DNA from: Microbacterium foliorum
Lineage (GTDB): Bacteria; Actinomycetota; Actinomycetes; Actinomycetales; Microbacteriaceae
Reading direction: 5' to 3'
DNA: 64,000 nt
Assembly (NCBI RefSeq): GCF_006385575.1
Contig: NZ_CP041040.1
Location: 1,178,001 to 1,242,000 of the forward strand
Positions within the stretch are counted from its first letter, which is position 1. The number at the start of each line of letters is the position of its first letter. The translations under genes and the position numbers were made by a program. The notes beneath the pieces are model-generated. The model saw only the letters and a program-made list of their open reading frames with translations. It ran no database searches and was not told the DNA's origin. This document shows, piece by piece, positions 8,425 to 16,295 of this stretch.

Positions 8425-9453
8425 TCAGCTCTGGGACTGTCCGTAGGAGCCGAGCTGACGCGTGGACTCGACGACGCGAGCAGCCATGGCCGTCTCGGCG
8501 ATCTTGCCCCAGGCGCGCGGGTCGTACTGCTTCTTGTTGCCGACCTCGCCGTCGACCTTCAGGACGCCGTCGTAGTTCTTGAACATGTAGTCGGCGATCG
8601 CACGGGTGTATGCGTACTGCGTGTCGGTGTCGATGTTCATCTTGATGACGCCGTTGGCGACCGCGAGGGCGATCTCTTCGTCCGTCGAGCCCGAGCCACC
8701 GTGGAAGACGAGGTCGAGCGGCTTCGCGCCGGTGTTGTACTTCGCGGCGACCTGCTGCTGGATCTCGCCGAGGAGCTCGGGGCGCAGCTTCACTCCGCCG
8801 GGCTTGTACACGCCGTGGACGTTGCCGAACGTGAGAGCGGCGATGTAGCGACCCTGCTCGCCGAGGCCGAGCGCCTGCACGGCCTGGTCGACGTCTGCGA
8901 AGGTCGTGTAGAGCGCGTCGTTGGATCCCTCGTGAGCGACACCGTCTTCTTCGCCGCCGACGACGCCGATCTCGACCTCGAGGATCGCGTTGATGTTCTT
9001 CATGCGGGGGAGGAGATCCTTGGCGATCTCGATGTTCTCCGCGAGGGGGACGGCCGAGCCATCCCACATGTGCGACTGGAAGATCGGGTTGCGCCCGGCC
9101 TTGACCTCGTCTTCGGAGGCGGAGATCAGCGGCTCGACGAAGCCGGCGAGGGCGTCTTTCGGGCAGTGGTCTGTGTGCAGCGCGACGGTGATCGGGTAGT
9201 TCTTCGCGACCTCGGTCGCGAAGCGGGCGAAGGCGAGCGCGCCGGTCGCGCGTGCCTTGACCGTGTGGCCGGCGAAGTAATCCGCTCCACCGGTCGTGAC
9301 CTGGATGATTCCGTCGGAACCTGCCTCGGTCAGGCCCTGGAGGACCGAGTTGATCGTCTGCGAGCTCGAGACGTTGAAAGCCGGGTAGGCGAAGCCGCCG
9401 GCCTTCGCGCGGTCGAGCATTTCGGCGTACTGATCCGGGGTGGCGACGGGCAT
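8425..9453 (-). CDS. fbaA: class II fructose-bisphosphate aldolase
   Basis: Zinc-dependent aldolase that cleaves or forms fructose 1,6-bisphosphate in glycolysis and gluconeogenesis. The 342-residue protein shows the class II features: ALHTDHCPKD with the metal-binding histidine near residue 100, FHGGSGSTDEEI, and VIKMNIDTDTQYAYTRA near the C-terminus. The start is the ATG of MPVATPDQY because AGGAG lies 5 nt before it; an upstream in-frame start lacks this site. It is divergent from glpX, the fructose bisphosphatase gene, and convergent with the DUF6264-type gene. Confidence 0.96.
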   Translation of the reverse strand: MPVATPDQYAEMLDRAKAGGFAYPAFNVSSSQTINSVLQGLTEAGSDGIIQVTTGGADYFAGHTVKARATGALAFARFATEVAKNYPITVALHTDHCPKDALAGFVEPLISASEDEVKAGRNPIFQSHMWDGSAVPLAENIEIAKDLLPRMKNINAILEVEIGVVGGEEDGVAHEGSNDALYTTFADVDQAVQALGLGEQGRYIAALTFGNVHGVYKPGGVKLRPELLGEIQQQVAAKYNTGAKPLDLVFHGGSGSTDEEIALAVANGVIKMNIDTDTQYAYTRAIADYMFKNYDGVLKVDGEVGNKKQYDPRAWGKIAETAMAARVVESTRQLGSYGQSQS

Positions 9454-9623
9454 GAGAACTCCTGCGATTTGGGAAGCCGGGACAGCAGTCACTCTATCGG
9501 GGCTGACTGTCGGATGCTGTCGGAGCGGACCGTTCGACCACCTCCTCCTGCGCCCACGTTAAGAATCGCATTTCCTTCGTCGTTGCCTGGTCGAAAACAG
9601 GCGTTCCAGGCCCGCCAGATGGT

Positions 9624-9629
9624 TAGGCT
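9624..9629 (+). promoter_or_regulatory. probable -10 box of leaderless glpX
   Basis: TAGGCT lies 6 nt before the glpX ATG at 9636. The about 180-bp region shared with the divergent fbaA gene must hold both promoters. Confidence 0.6.
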
Positions 9630-9635
9630 GACCGC

Positions 9636-10622
9636 ATGGTTAGTCTTACAGCGGATCTGAGCCCCCTTCGTCCCGATCGAAATCTCGCGATGGAGCTGGT
9701 GCGGGCCACTGAGGCAGCCGCCATCCGTGCTGTTCCCTTCATCGGTCGTGGTGCAAAGGAGGCGGCCGACGGTGCAGCCGTCGATGCCATGCGGGCGTTC
9801 CTCGGAACTGTTGCCTTCCAGGGCCGAGTCGTGATCGGCGAGGGCGAGAAGGACAACGCGCCGATGCTCTTCAACGGCGAGGAAGTCGGCACCGGCAGCG
9901 GCCCGGAGTGCGACATCGCGGTCGACCCGATCGATGGCACGTCTCTGACTGCGGCGGGGCGTCAGAACGCGCTCTCCGTCATCGCGGTGTCCGACCGCGG
10001 ATCGATGCTCGACGCGTCGAGTGTCTTCTACATGGACAAGCTCGTCACCGGCCCCGCCGGCGTCGGAGTGGTCGACATCCGCCTCCCGATCGGCGAGAAC
10101 ATCCGCAAGCTCGCGGGAGCTCTCGGCAAGCCGGTGGATGAGATCGTCGTCTCGGTGCTGAACCGCCCGCGTCACGAGCAGCTGATCCAGGAGATCCGGG
10201 ATGCCGGCGCCGGTACGCGACTGATGAGCGACGGCGACGTCGCCGGTGGCATCAACGCGGCCCGTCACGCCGCCCGCACCGACATGTGCGTGGGTGTCGG
10301 AGGCAGCCCCGAGGGGATCGTGACGGCGTGTGCGATCAAGGCGCTCGGCGGGCACATCCAGGGGAGGCTCTGGCCCCGCGACGACGACGAGCGCCAGCGC
10401 GGCATCGATGCGGGCCTCGACATGGACAAGGTCTACGAGGCCGACGATCTCGTGCGCGGAGACAACACGATCTTCGTCGCAACCGGCGTCACGGATGGTC
10501 AGCTCGTGGCCGGCGTGCGGCGAGAGGGCGGATACATCTACACCGAGAGCGTCGTGCTGCGCGGTGCATCGGGAACCCTGCGGAGGATCGCCTCGGAGCA
10601 CCTCGTCTCGAAGTGGCTCTGA
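9636..10622 (+). CDS. glpX: class II fructose-1,6-bisphosphatase
   Basis: Hydrolyses fructose 1,6-bisphosphate to fructose 6-phosphate in gluconeogenesis; the only type of FBPase in many actinobacteria. The 328-residue protein has the metal-binding series GEGEKDNAPM and AVDPIDGTSL (near residues 95-103), together with GGSPEGIVTACA and WPRDDDE of the GlpX family. It is transcribed away from fbaA, so the two opposing sides of the fructose bisphosphate step share one intergenic region. Confidence 0.96.
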   Translation: MVSLTADLSPLRPDRNLAMELVRATEAAAIRAVPFIGRGAKEAADGAAVDAMRAFLGTVAFQGRVVIGEGEKDNAPMLFNGEEVGTGSGPECDIAVDPIDGTSLTAAGRQNALSVIAVSDRGSMLDASSVFYMDKLVTGPAGVGVVDIRLPIGENIRKLAGALGKPVDEIVVSVLNRPRHEQLIQEIRDAGAGTRLMSDGDVAGGINAARHAARTDMCVGVGGSPEGIVTACAIKALGGHIQGRLWPRDDDERQRGIDAGLDMDKVYEADDLVRGDNTIFVATGVTDGQLVAGVRREGGYIYTESVVLRGASGTLRRIASEHLVSKWL

Positions 10623-10779
10623 TCTCTGCGAGCTGAGCGGAACGGGTCATCGTTACCGACCCGGTACCGCCGTGCTTTGCGCCGAGCCGAGGTTTCTCGC
10701 GCGTCCGTGTCACAATTGTCACTGGATTTGTCGCCGTCGACGGAGCCGCCAGGCACCGCAGGCACAGGAGGGCAGACCG

Positions 10780-11076
10780 ATGACAACGCAGCACACGAGT
10801 GGTTCCAAGGCCGCGCCGACCAAGATCGTGACGACGCCCACCGGTCGAATCATGCGAATCAACGTCGATGAGGCTGGGGTGCCTCTTCCGACCGGGACGC
10901 CGGCGCCGCCTGTGGTCACGACCGCTGTCACCGACCCCGCTCGCCGCGCTGACGTGCTGTTCCGAAAGCGCCTCGATGAGGGGCACGAGATCAGCTCCTG
11001 GTGGATGATCGGCGCTTTCGTCGTGACCAGCGGCCTCGTCATCCTCCTGCTCAGCGGCGTGCCGGGCATCGCCTGA
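10780..11076 (+). CDS. small single-pass membrane protein
   Basis: A 98-residue protein with a long hydrophilic N-terminal part (contains TPTGRIMRINVDEAGVPLPTGTPAPP) and a single C-terminal transmembrane helix (WWMIGAFVVTSGLVILLLSGV, about residues 74-94). AGGAGG at about 10766-10771 precedes the ATG by 8 nt, which decides the start. I do not recognise a family. It is convergent with rmuC and separated from it by only two bases. Confidence 0.75.
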   Translation: MTTQHTSGSKAAPTKIVTTPTGRIMRINVDEAGVPLPTGTPAPPVVTTAVTDPARRADVLFRKRLDEGHEISSWWMIGAFVVTSGLVILLLSGVPGIA

Positions 11077-11078
11077 CG

Positions 11079-12431
11079 TCAGTTGCGGCTCTCTTCGGGT
11101 TCGATCGCCCCGAAGGCTGACCCTGTCTGGGCTGGCTCTGCGCTGCCGAAGCGGGAGCGGACGTCGCCGACGTCGGCCTGAATCGAGGCACCCGGTTCGT
11201 CGGATGTCTCGGCATCCGGGTGGTGGATGTCACGGTTCGACTCGCGATCTTGCTCTGAGCCGACCATGAGTTCGGGAGCGGTGAAACGTCGAGTCTGTGC
11301 CGTGACCGCGGGCGGAACCGCGTCCAGCGTCGACGCGCTGATGCCGGGGAACTGCCTGGCTGTCACGAGCACGCGGCTCTCGAGGGAGCCGGCGAACCTG
11401 TTGTAGCTGTCGACCGTACGCTCGAGCGCACGGCGCAGGTCGTCTGCGTGGCCGGCGAGCACGCCGAGTCGGTCGTACAGCTGCGTTCCCAGGTTCAGCA
11501 GTGCTCGTGCTTCGGTCGAGACCTCCTGCTGGGTCCAGCTGTAGGCGACGGTCTTGAGCACCGCCCACAGGTTCACGGGCGACGCGAGCGCCACTCTCTT
11601 GCTGAAGGCGTAGTCCAACAGCGTCGGGTCTTCGTCGATGGCCGCAGCGAGGAGCGACTCGCTCGGCAGGAAGCAGATGACGAACTCGGGGCTCGCGTCG
11701 AGACCCGACCAGTAGGCCTTCTTCGCGAGTGCGTCGATGTGGGCACGCACAGCCTTCACATGCTTCTGCATGTGCGTGCGCCGCTGAGCTTCGTGGGCGT
11801 CTCCGATCGGCAGCGCCGACGCCTCGAGATAGGCGTCGAGCGGCACCTTGGCGTCGACTGCGATCGACGTGCCGCCGGCCAGGCGGATCACCATGTCGGG
11901 GCGCCCCTGACCCCGATCAGACGAGATGGTCGACTGCAGGTCGAAGTCGACGTGACGGATCAGCCCCGCGGCCTCGACGACGCGGCGCAGCTGGGTCTCG
12001 CCCCAGACGCCGCGTGTGGCTGTCGACCGCAGCGCTCCGGCGAGCGACTCGGTCGTCGAGCGCAGCGCCTCGTCGGACTCCTGCGCGCGCCTGAGCTGCT
12101 CTGCGAGGGATCCGAACTGCGCATGCCGTTCCTGCTCGATGGCCGACACTTTCTGCTGCATCTGCTGCAGGCTCTCGCGAACGGGGGCGAGAGCCGTGAG
12201 CACCGCATTCTGCTGCTGCACACGCTGCGCCTCAGCGCGCTGCTCGAGTCTCGCGTGCTCGACGGCATCCCGATACAGGTCGTACTGCCGGTCGCGATCG
12301 TCTCGGGCGGCGGCGAGCTCTGCCTCGGCACGAGCGAGATCCGCCGCACCGCGGGAGCCACGGAGGAACCATCCCACTGCGGCTCCGGCCACGAGAGCGG
12401 CCAGGAGGAGAACGAGAGTGAGAGCATCCAT
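11079..12431 (-). CDS. rmuC: DNA recombination protein RmuC
   Basis: RmuC proteins are membrane-anchored, coiled-coil proteins with a nuclease-like domain that limit DNA inversion at short repeats in E. coli. Here an N-terminal membrane helix (LTLVLLLAALVAGAAVGWFL) precedes a coiled coil (about residues 25-130) and the RmuC core, which contains GVWGETQLRRVVEAAGL, PDMVIRL, IAVDAKVPLDAYLEA and VICFLPSESLLAAA. Length is about 450 residues. The start is uncertain: ATG at 12431, 12440 or 12461 are all in frame and none has a strong ribosome binding site. The C-terminal 60 residues are low-complexity. Confidence 0.92.
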   Translation of the reverse strand: MDALTLVLLLAALVAGAAVGWFLRGSRGAADLARAEAELAAARDDRDRQYDLYRDAVEHARLEQRAEAQRVQQQNAVLTALAPVRESLQQMQQKVSAIEQERHAQFGSLAEQLRRAQESDEALRSTTESLAGALRSTATRGVWGETQLRRVVEAAGLIRHVDFDLQSTISSDRGQGRPDMVIRLAGGTSIAVDAKVPLDAYLEASALPIGDAHEAQRRTHMQKHVKAVRAHIDALAKKAYWSGLDASPEFVICFLPSESLLAAAIDEDPTLLDYAFSKRVALASPVNLWAVLKTVAYSWTQQEVSTEARALLNLGTQLYDRLGVLAGHADDLRRALERTVDSYNRFAGSLESRVLVTARQFPGISASTLDAVPPAVTAQTRRFTAPELMVGSEQDRESNRDIHHPDAETSDEPGASIQADVGDVRSRFGSAEPAQTGSAFGAIEPEESRN

Positions 12432-12475
12432 GTGCTCCATGATGCGCTCGGCCACGGACATTCGTCCGGTGCGAC

Positions 12476-13069
12476 TCAGGCGACGGCACGCTCCGGAGTC
12501 ACGACGACCGGATCGGTCACACGCAGCTTGAGCGCATCGGCCAGGGAGAAGACGTCGGATGCGCCGTTCCTGCGGGCGGCATCGATGATGATGTGCGCGC
12601 AGGCGAGCGCGTCAGCGAGCGCGTCATGGTGGGTGAATCCGGTGAATCCGGCAGCCTCGGCAGCTTTCGGGAGCCGATACGACTCGAGCTCGTAGGTCTT
12701 GCGTGCAACCTGCAGGCTGCACAGCGAACGATACGGCGGGCAGTCGCCGCCGGTGGCCTCCGACGCGCGCCGGAGCACGTTGAGGTCGAAGCCCGCGTTG
12801 TGCGCCACGAGCACGTCTGCACCCGCGAAGGCGCAGAGACGGTCGAACTGATCCGACCAGGTGGCCGCGTCCAGTACATCGTGCGCACGGATGCCGTGGA
12901 TCTTCGTGTTCCACTCCTGGAACTCGTCGTGCCCCGCCGGCGGGCGGATCAGCCATCCGGCCGTCGCGACGATCCGGCCATCGCGCACACGCACGAGGCC
13001 GACGGAGCAGGCTGAGGCGGGGCTGGAATTCGCCGTCTCGAAGTCGATAGCGGTGAAGTCCAGTGGCAC
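12476..13069 (-). CDS. 3'-5' exonuclease, DnaQ/RNase T superfamily
   Basis: DEDDh-type exonuclease of about 197 residues. ExoI is seen in FTAIDFETAN (D and E), ExoII in VAHNAGFDLNVL, and ExoIII in HHDALADALACA with the histidine before the last aspartate. It resembles the stand-alone epsilon-like exonucleases that process DNA ends. The start is placed at the GTG just before PLDFTAIDFET, because homologues begin there and a purine-rich GGAGAG/GTGGGG stretch precedes it; an ATG seven codons upstream (13090) is an alternative. It is divergent from the methyltransferase gene. Confidence 0.88.
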   Translation of the reverse strand: MPLDFTAIDFETANSSPASACSVGLVRVRDGRIVATAGWLIRPPAGHDEFQEWNTKIHGIRAHDVLDAATWSDQFDRLCAFAGADVLVAHNAGFDLNVLRRASEATGGDCPPYRSLCSLQVARKTYELESYRLPKAAEAAGFTGFTHHDALADALACAHIIIDAARRNGASDVFSLADALKLRVTDPVVVTPERAVA

Positions 13070-13116
13070 ATCCCCACTCTCTCCCGGCATCCGAGACGCC
13101 CCAGGATGACTCGCCG

Positions 13117-13122
13117 TAGGCT
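13117..13122 (+). promoter_or_regulatory. probable -10 box, leaderless methyltransferase gene
   Basis: TAGGCT is followed by GGCGAC (6 nt) and then the ATG at 13129, the standard leaderless spacing for this window. Confidence 0.6.
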
Positions 13123-13128
13123 GGCGAC

Positions 13129-13878
13129 ATGAGTACCGACCGAGCGACATCCTTCGGCGCCGAAGCCGCGAACTACGAGGCCGGAAGACCCGACTATCCC
13201 TTCGAGGCAGTCACCTGGATGCTCGAGCCGATGCCGCACGGCTCTCGTCGCATCGTCGATGTCGGCGCGGGCACGGGCAAGCTCACGCGCGTGCTCGCTC
13301 AGGCACCGGACGCCGAGGTCGTGGCGGTCGACCCCGATGCCACCATGCTCGAGACCCTGCGCCGGAGCGTCCCCGGCGTTCCGACGTTCCAGGGAACCGC
13401 CGAGCGGATGCCGCTGCCCGACGCGAGCGTCGACGCCGCCGTGCTCGGTCAGGCGTGGCATTGGGTGGAGCCGTCAGCCGCGTCTGCCGAGCTCGGACGG
13501 GTCGTCCGCGCCGGGGGAGTCCTGGGGCTGATCTGGAACATCCGCGACGAGCGCGTGGAGTGGGTGCGCCGTCTGACCGAGATCATGCACAGCAGTGCGG
13601 CCGAGAACATGGTCAACGGCCCCGGTTCCGATGGCCCACGCATCGAGGCGCCCTTCACGTATGTCGAGAAGCAGCAGTGGGAGTGGGCCCGCCCGATGAG
13701 CAGGGCGAGACTGCACCAGATGGCGCTCTCACGCAGCTACCTCATCACCGCCCCCGCCGACGAGCGCGCGGAGATCACACGGCAGATGGACGACCTGTTC
13801 GACGAGCTGGGGCTCGAGGGCGAGGCGACGATCGACCTCCCCTACGTGACGCACGCGTTCCGCGCCGTGCGCGCCTGA
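13129..13878 (+). CDS. class I SAM-dependent methyltransferase
   Basis: A 249-residue Rossmann-fold methyltransferase of the Methyltransf_11 type. Motif I is VDVGAGTG (residues 43-50), followed by EVVAVDPDATML (acidic end of strand 2) and ERMPLPDASVDAAVLGQAWHWV (motifs for the substrate pocket). The N-terminus with FGAEAANYEAGRPDYP is typical of small-molecule methyltransferases. The substrate cannot be predicted. It is followed by ychF, but ychF has its own probable promoter. Confidence 0.88.
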   Translation: MSTDRATSFGAEAANYEAGRPDYPFEAVTWMLEPMPHGSRRIVDVGAGTGKLTRVLAQAPDAEVVAVDPDATMLETLRRSVPGVPTFQGTAERMPLPDASVDAAVLGQAWHWVEPSAASAELGRVVRAGGVLGLIWNIRDERVEWVRRLTEIMHSSAAENMVNGPGSDGPRIEAPFTYVEKQQWEWARPMSRARLHQMALSRSYLITAPADERAEITRQMDDLFDELGLEGEATIDLPYVTHAFRAVRA

Positions 13879-13913
13879 CCGGCATCCCGCAGGGACTGCG
13901 CATCCACGCCAGG

Positions 13914-13919
13914 TAGACT
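13914..13919 (+). promoter_or_regulatory. probable -10 box of ychF
   Basis: TAGACT lies 8 nt before the ychF GTG, so the transcript is leaderless or nearly so. Confidence 0.5.
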
Positions 13920-13927
13920 CGACCCCC

Positions 13928-15001
13928 GTGGCTCTCACTATCGGAATCGTCGGCCTGCCCAATGTCGGCAAGTCCACCCTCTTCAACGCTCTGACCAAGA
14001 ACGACGTGCTCGCGGCGAACTATCCGTTCGCGACGATCGAGCCGAACGTCGGGGTGGTGAATCTTCCCGATCCGCGTCTCGACAAGCTCGCCGAGATCTT
14101 CGGCAGCGAGCGCATCCTGCCCGCTGCGGTGTCGTTCGTCGACATCGCCGGAATCGTGCGCGGCGCGAGCGAGGGCGAGGGGCTGGGCAACAAGTTCCTC
14201 GCGAACATCCGTGAGGCCGATGCGATCGCCCAGGTCGTGCGTGGTTTCGCCGACGACGACGTCGTGCATGTCGACGGCGCCGTGAACCCGGCATCCGACA
14301 TGGAGACCATCAACGCCGAGCTCATGCTCGCCGACCTCGAGACCGTCGACAAGGCGATCACGCGGTACGAGAAGGAGGTGCGCGGCAAGAAGATCGAGCC
14401 CGTCGTCCTCGAGACCGCCAACGCGGCCAAGGATGCTCTCGAGCGCGGCGTGCTGCTGTCCGTCGCCGGCATCGACCTGACCCCGATCCGCGAGCTCGGG
14501 CTTCTCACGGCCAAGCCCGTCATCTTCGTCTTCAACGTCGACGAGGGCGTGCTCACGAACGATGCGCGTAAGGCGGAGCTCGCCGCTCTGGTCGCTCCTG
14601 CGAAGGCGATCTTCCTCGACGCGAAGATCGAGTCCGAGCTGATCGACCTCGACCCCGAGGACGCCGCGGAGCTGCTCGCGTCGACCGGCCAGGATGAGTC
14701 GGGTCTCGACCAGCTCGCCCGCATCGGCTTCGACACCCTCGGTCTGCAGACCTACCTCACGGCCGGGCCCAAGGAGGCGCGCGCGTGGACGATCCCCAAG
14801 GGATCCAAGGCCCCACAGGCCGCCGGCGTCATCCACACCGACTTCGAGAAGGGCTTCATCAAGGCCGAGATCGTGTCATTCGACGACCTCGTCGAGACCG
14901 GCTCCGTCGTCGAAGCCCGCTCCAAGGGCAAGGCCCGTCTCGAGGGCAAGGACTACGTCATGCAGGACGGCGACGTGGTGGAGTTCCGCTTCAACAACTG
15001 A
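13928..15001 (+). CDS. ychF: redox-regulated ATPase YchF (OLA1 family)
   Basis: Universally conserved P-loop NTPase of the Obg-related group that prefers ATP and binds ribosomes; linked to stress responses. The 357-residue protein has the G1 loop GLPNVGKST (residues 9-17), the G3 region VDIAGIVRGASEGEGLGN, and a C-terminal TGS domain (about residues 275-357, ending KDYVMQDGDVVEFRFNN). The GTG start is followed directly by the first strand of the G domain. Length is normal for the family. Confidence 0.96.
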   Translation: MALTIGIVGLPNVGKSTLFNALTKNDVLAANYPFATIEPNVGVVNLPDPRLDKLAEIFGSERILPAAVSFVDIAGIVRGASEGEGLGNKFLANIREADAIAQVVRGFADDDVVHVDGAVNPASDMETINAELMLADLETVDKAITRYEKEVRGKKIEPVVLETANAAKDALERGVLLSVAGIDLTPIRELGLLTAKPVIFVFNVDEGVLTNDARKAELAALVAPAKAIFLDAKIESELIDLDPEDAAELLASTGQDESGLDQLARIGFDTLGLQTYLTAGPKEARAWTIPKGSKAPQAAGVIHTDFEKGFIKAEIVSFDDLVETGSVVEARSKGKARLEGKDYVMQDGDVVEFRFNN

Positions 15002-15035
15002 GCGGGGTCCTGCCCGAGTGCTGGCCAGACTGGGG

Positions 15036-15054
15036 GCGGCTCGTACGAAGCCGC
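15036..15054. terminator. short stem-loop between convergent genes
   Basis: GCGGCT and AGCCGC pair around a 7-nt loop in the 63-base gap between the convergent ychF and the gene at 15065. The stem is only six pairs, so this is a weak candidate. Confidence 0.35.
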
Positions 15055-15064
15055 GGGTCGCGAA

Positions 15065-15397
15065 TCAGATCTCGTCGCTACGTCGAGCACGCACGGTCCA
15101 GCCGACCTGCACCAATGCCTCCGTGAGGCGGTCGGCGGCGGCGCGCGCGACGTCGACGCTCGCGTCAGAGCAGACGTCGATGGCGATCGGCGGCGGATCG
15201 GCGAAGCGTGGAATCTGCACCTCTGCCCAGGCGTCGGGGGAAAGCGGCACCCGAGGGGACGCGGTGCGTGCGTCTCCGATGGCACTGTCCGCCGCGAAAG
15301 CGATGACGTCCAGTGCATGGAGCTTGGTGATCGGCATGTCCACGACGATGGTCACGACGAAAGCCGCGTTTGCGGTATCTCGGAACTCTGGCCTCAC
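15065..15397 (-). CDS. hypothetical protein, 110 residues
   Basis: No family recognised. The protein has a mixed composition with alternating short hydrophobic strands (AAFVVTIVVDM, IDVCSDASV) and one helix (ARAAADRLTEALVQVG), with no signal peptide or membrane segment. Support for it being real comes from its GTG start lying exactly 6 nt after TATCTT, the same leaderless promoter spacing as neighbouring genes, and from normal coding character. It is convergent with ychF and downstream of the alpha/beta hydrolase gene on the same strand. Confidence 0.65.
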   Translation of the reverse strand: MRPEFRDTANAAFVVTIVVDMPITKLHALDVIAFAADSAIGDARTASPRVPLSPDAWAEVQIPRFADPPPIAIDVCSDASVDVARAAADRLTEALVQVGWTVRARRSDEI

Positions 15398-15403
15398 CGC
15401 ATG

Positions 15404-15409
15404 AAGATA
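15404..15409 (-). promoter_or_regulatory. probable -10 box, leaderless hypothetical gene
   Basis: On the minus strand TATCTT is followed by CATGCG and the GTG start at 15397, a hexamer-N6-start arrangement. Confidence 0.5.
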
Positions 15410-15431
15410 TCACTCGGCGTGAACAGCAGGT

Positions 15432-16211
15432 CTAGCCGCGACGGTCGACGTCCTGACGCAAGACCTCGGGCCAGGCTTCGACCTCTCCCGGGGTGCGAGC
15501 GACCGTCAGAGTCGCGTTCGGGAGCAGCTCGGCAAGCGATTCCGCGGTCGACAGTGGGTGGCCGGGGTCGTCCACCCACGCCAAGATCGTCGTCGGCACA
15601 TCGATTCGCGCGACGGACTCAGGGGCAGGCAGGTCGCTGATTGCCGCACCGCGTAGCAGCGACGGCAGGAGAGCGTCGGCGACGTCCGGCCACGTCTCCG
15701 GCGCACCGACGGTGGCCGGGGGTGGTGTCGATCCGCGCGTGGCGGCGTGGAACGCTTCGACACCGTCGGATTCGATGAGCGCTGCCGCCGTCCGGTAGAT
15801 CGCGGCTTGATCGGGCCTGGTCTCCCAGGCGGTGGGCGGCACCATGAGTGTGAGCCCGGTGAAGCGGTCGGGCTCGCGCGACGCAGCATGCAAGAGAGTC
15901 GCGGCGCCCATCGAGGGGCCGACCCCGTGGACGGGTTCGCCCGGGAACCAGCGATCGAGCAATCGCAGAAGATCCTCGGCGAGGTTCGGCCAGCGATAGT
16001 CCTCCGAGACCTTGCGCCCGGTCGACCGACCATGGCCCCGTGCGTCGTACCGCAGCAATCGAGTTCCGCTGAGGCCTCGACCGAGGTCGAGATTGAGCAC
16101 CCGATCGCGGGCCCGGCTCGACGTGAGGCCATGCAGTTGGACGACCGGATGTCCGCCTTCATCGCTCAGGGCGACAGCCAACTCGGCTCCGGCTACCTCG
16201 AAAGTGGGCAT
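15432..16211 (-). CDS. alpha/beta fold hydrolase
   Basis: A 259-residue alpha/beta hydrolase. The oxyanion region is QLHGLTSS, the nucleophile elbow is G98-P-S100-M-G102 (VGPSMGAATLLHAA), the acid is expected near TTILAWVDDPGHP, whose histidine or a later one completes the triad. Substrate is unknown; the sequence style is that of small-ester hydrolases rather than lipases. AGGAG 4-5 nt before the ATG supports the start. It is divergent from the condensation/GNAT fusion gene, with 84 bases between them holding both promoters. Confidence 0.85.
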   Translation of the reverse strand: MPTFEVAGAELAVALSDEGGHPVVQLHGLTSSRARDRVLNLDLGRGLSGTRLLRYDARGHGRSTGRKVSEDYRWPNLAEDLLRLLDRWFPGEPVHGVGPSMGAATLLHAASREPDRFTGLTLMVPPTAWETRPDQAAIYRTAAALIESDGVEAFHAATRGSTPPPATVGAPETWPDVADALLPSLLRGAAISDLPAPESVARIDVPTTILAWVDDPGHPLSTAESLAELLPNATLTVARTPGEVEAWPEVLRQDVDRRG

Positions 16212-16282
16212 CGGGCTCCTCGATCGGTGACTTGCCGCGTCGGGTCGGGCAGGCGTGTAATTTTCAGGTTATCTGGGGGCGA

Positions 16283-16288
16283 TAAGGT
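16283..16288 (+). promoter_or_regulatory. probable -10 box of the condensation/GNAT gene
   Basis: TAAGGT lies 7 nt before the ATG at 16296. Confidence 0.5.
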
Positions 16289-16295
16289 ACTGCCC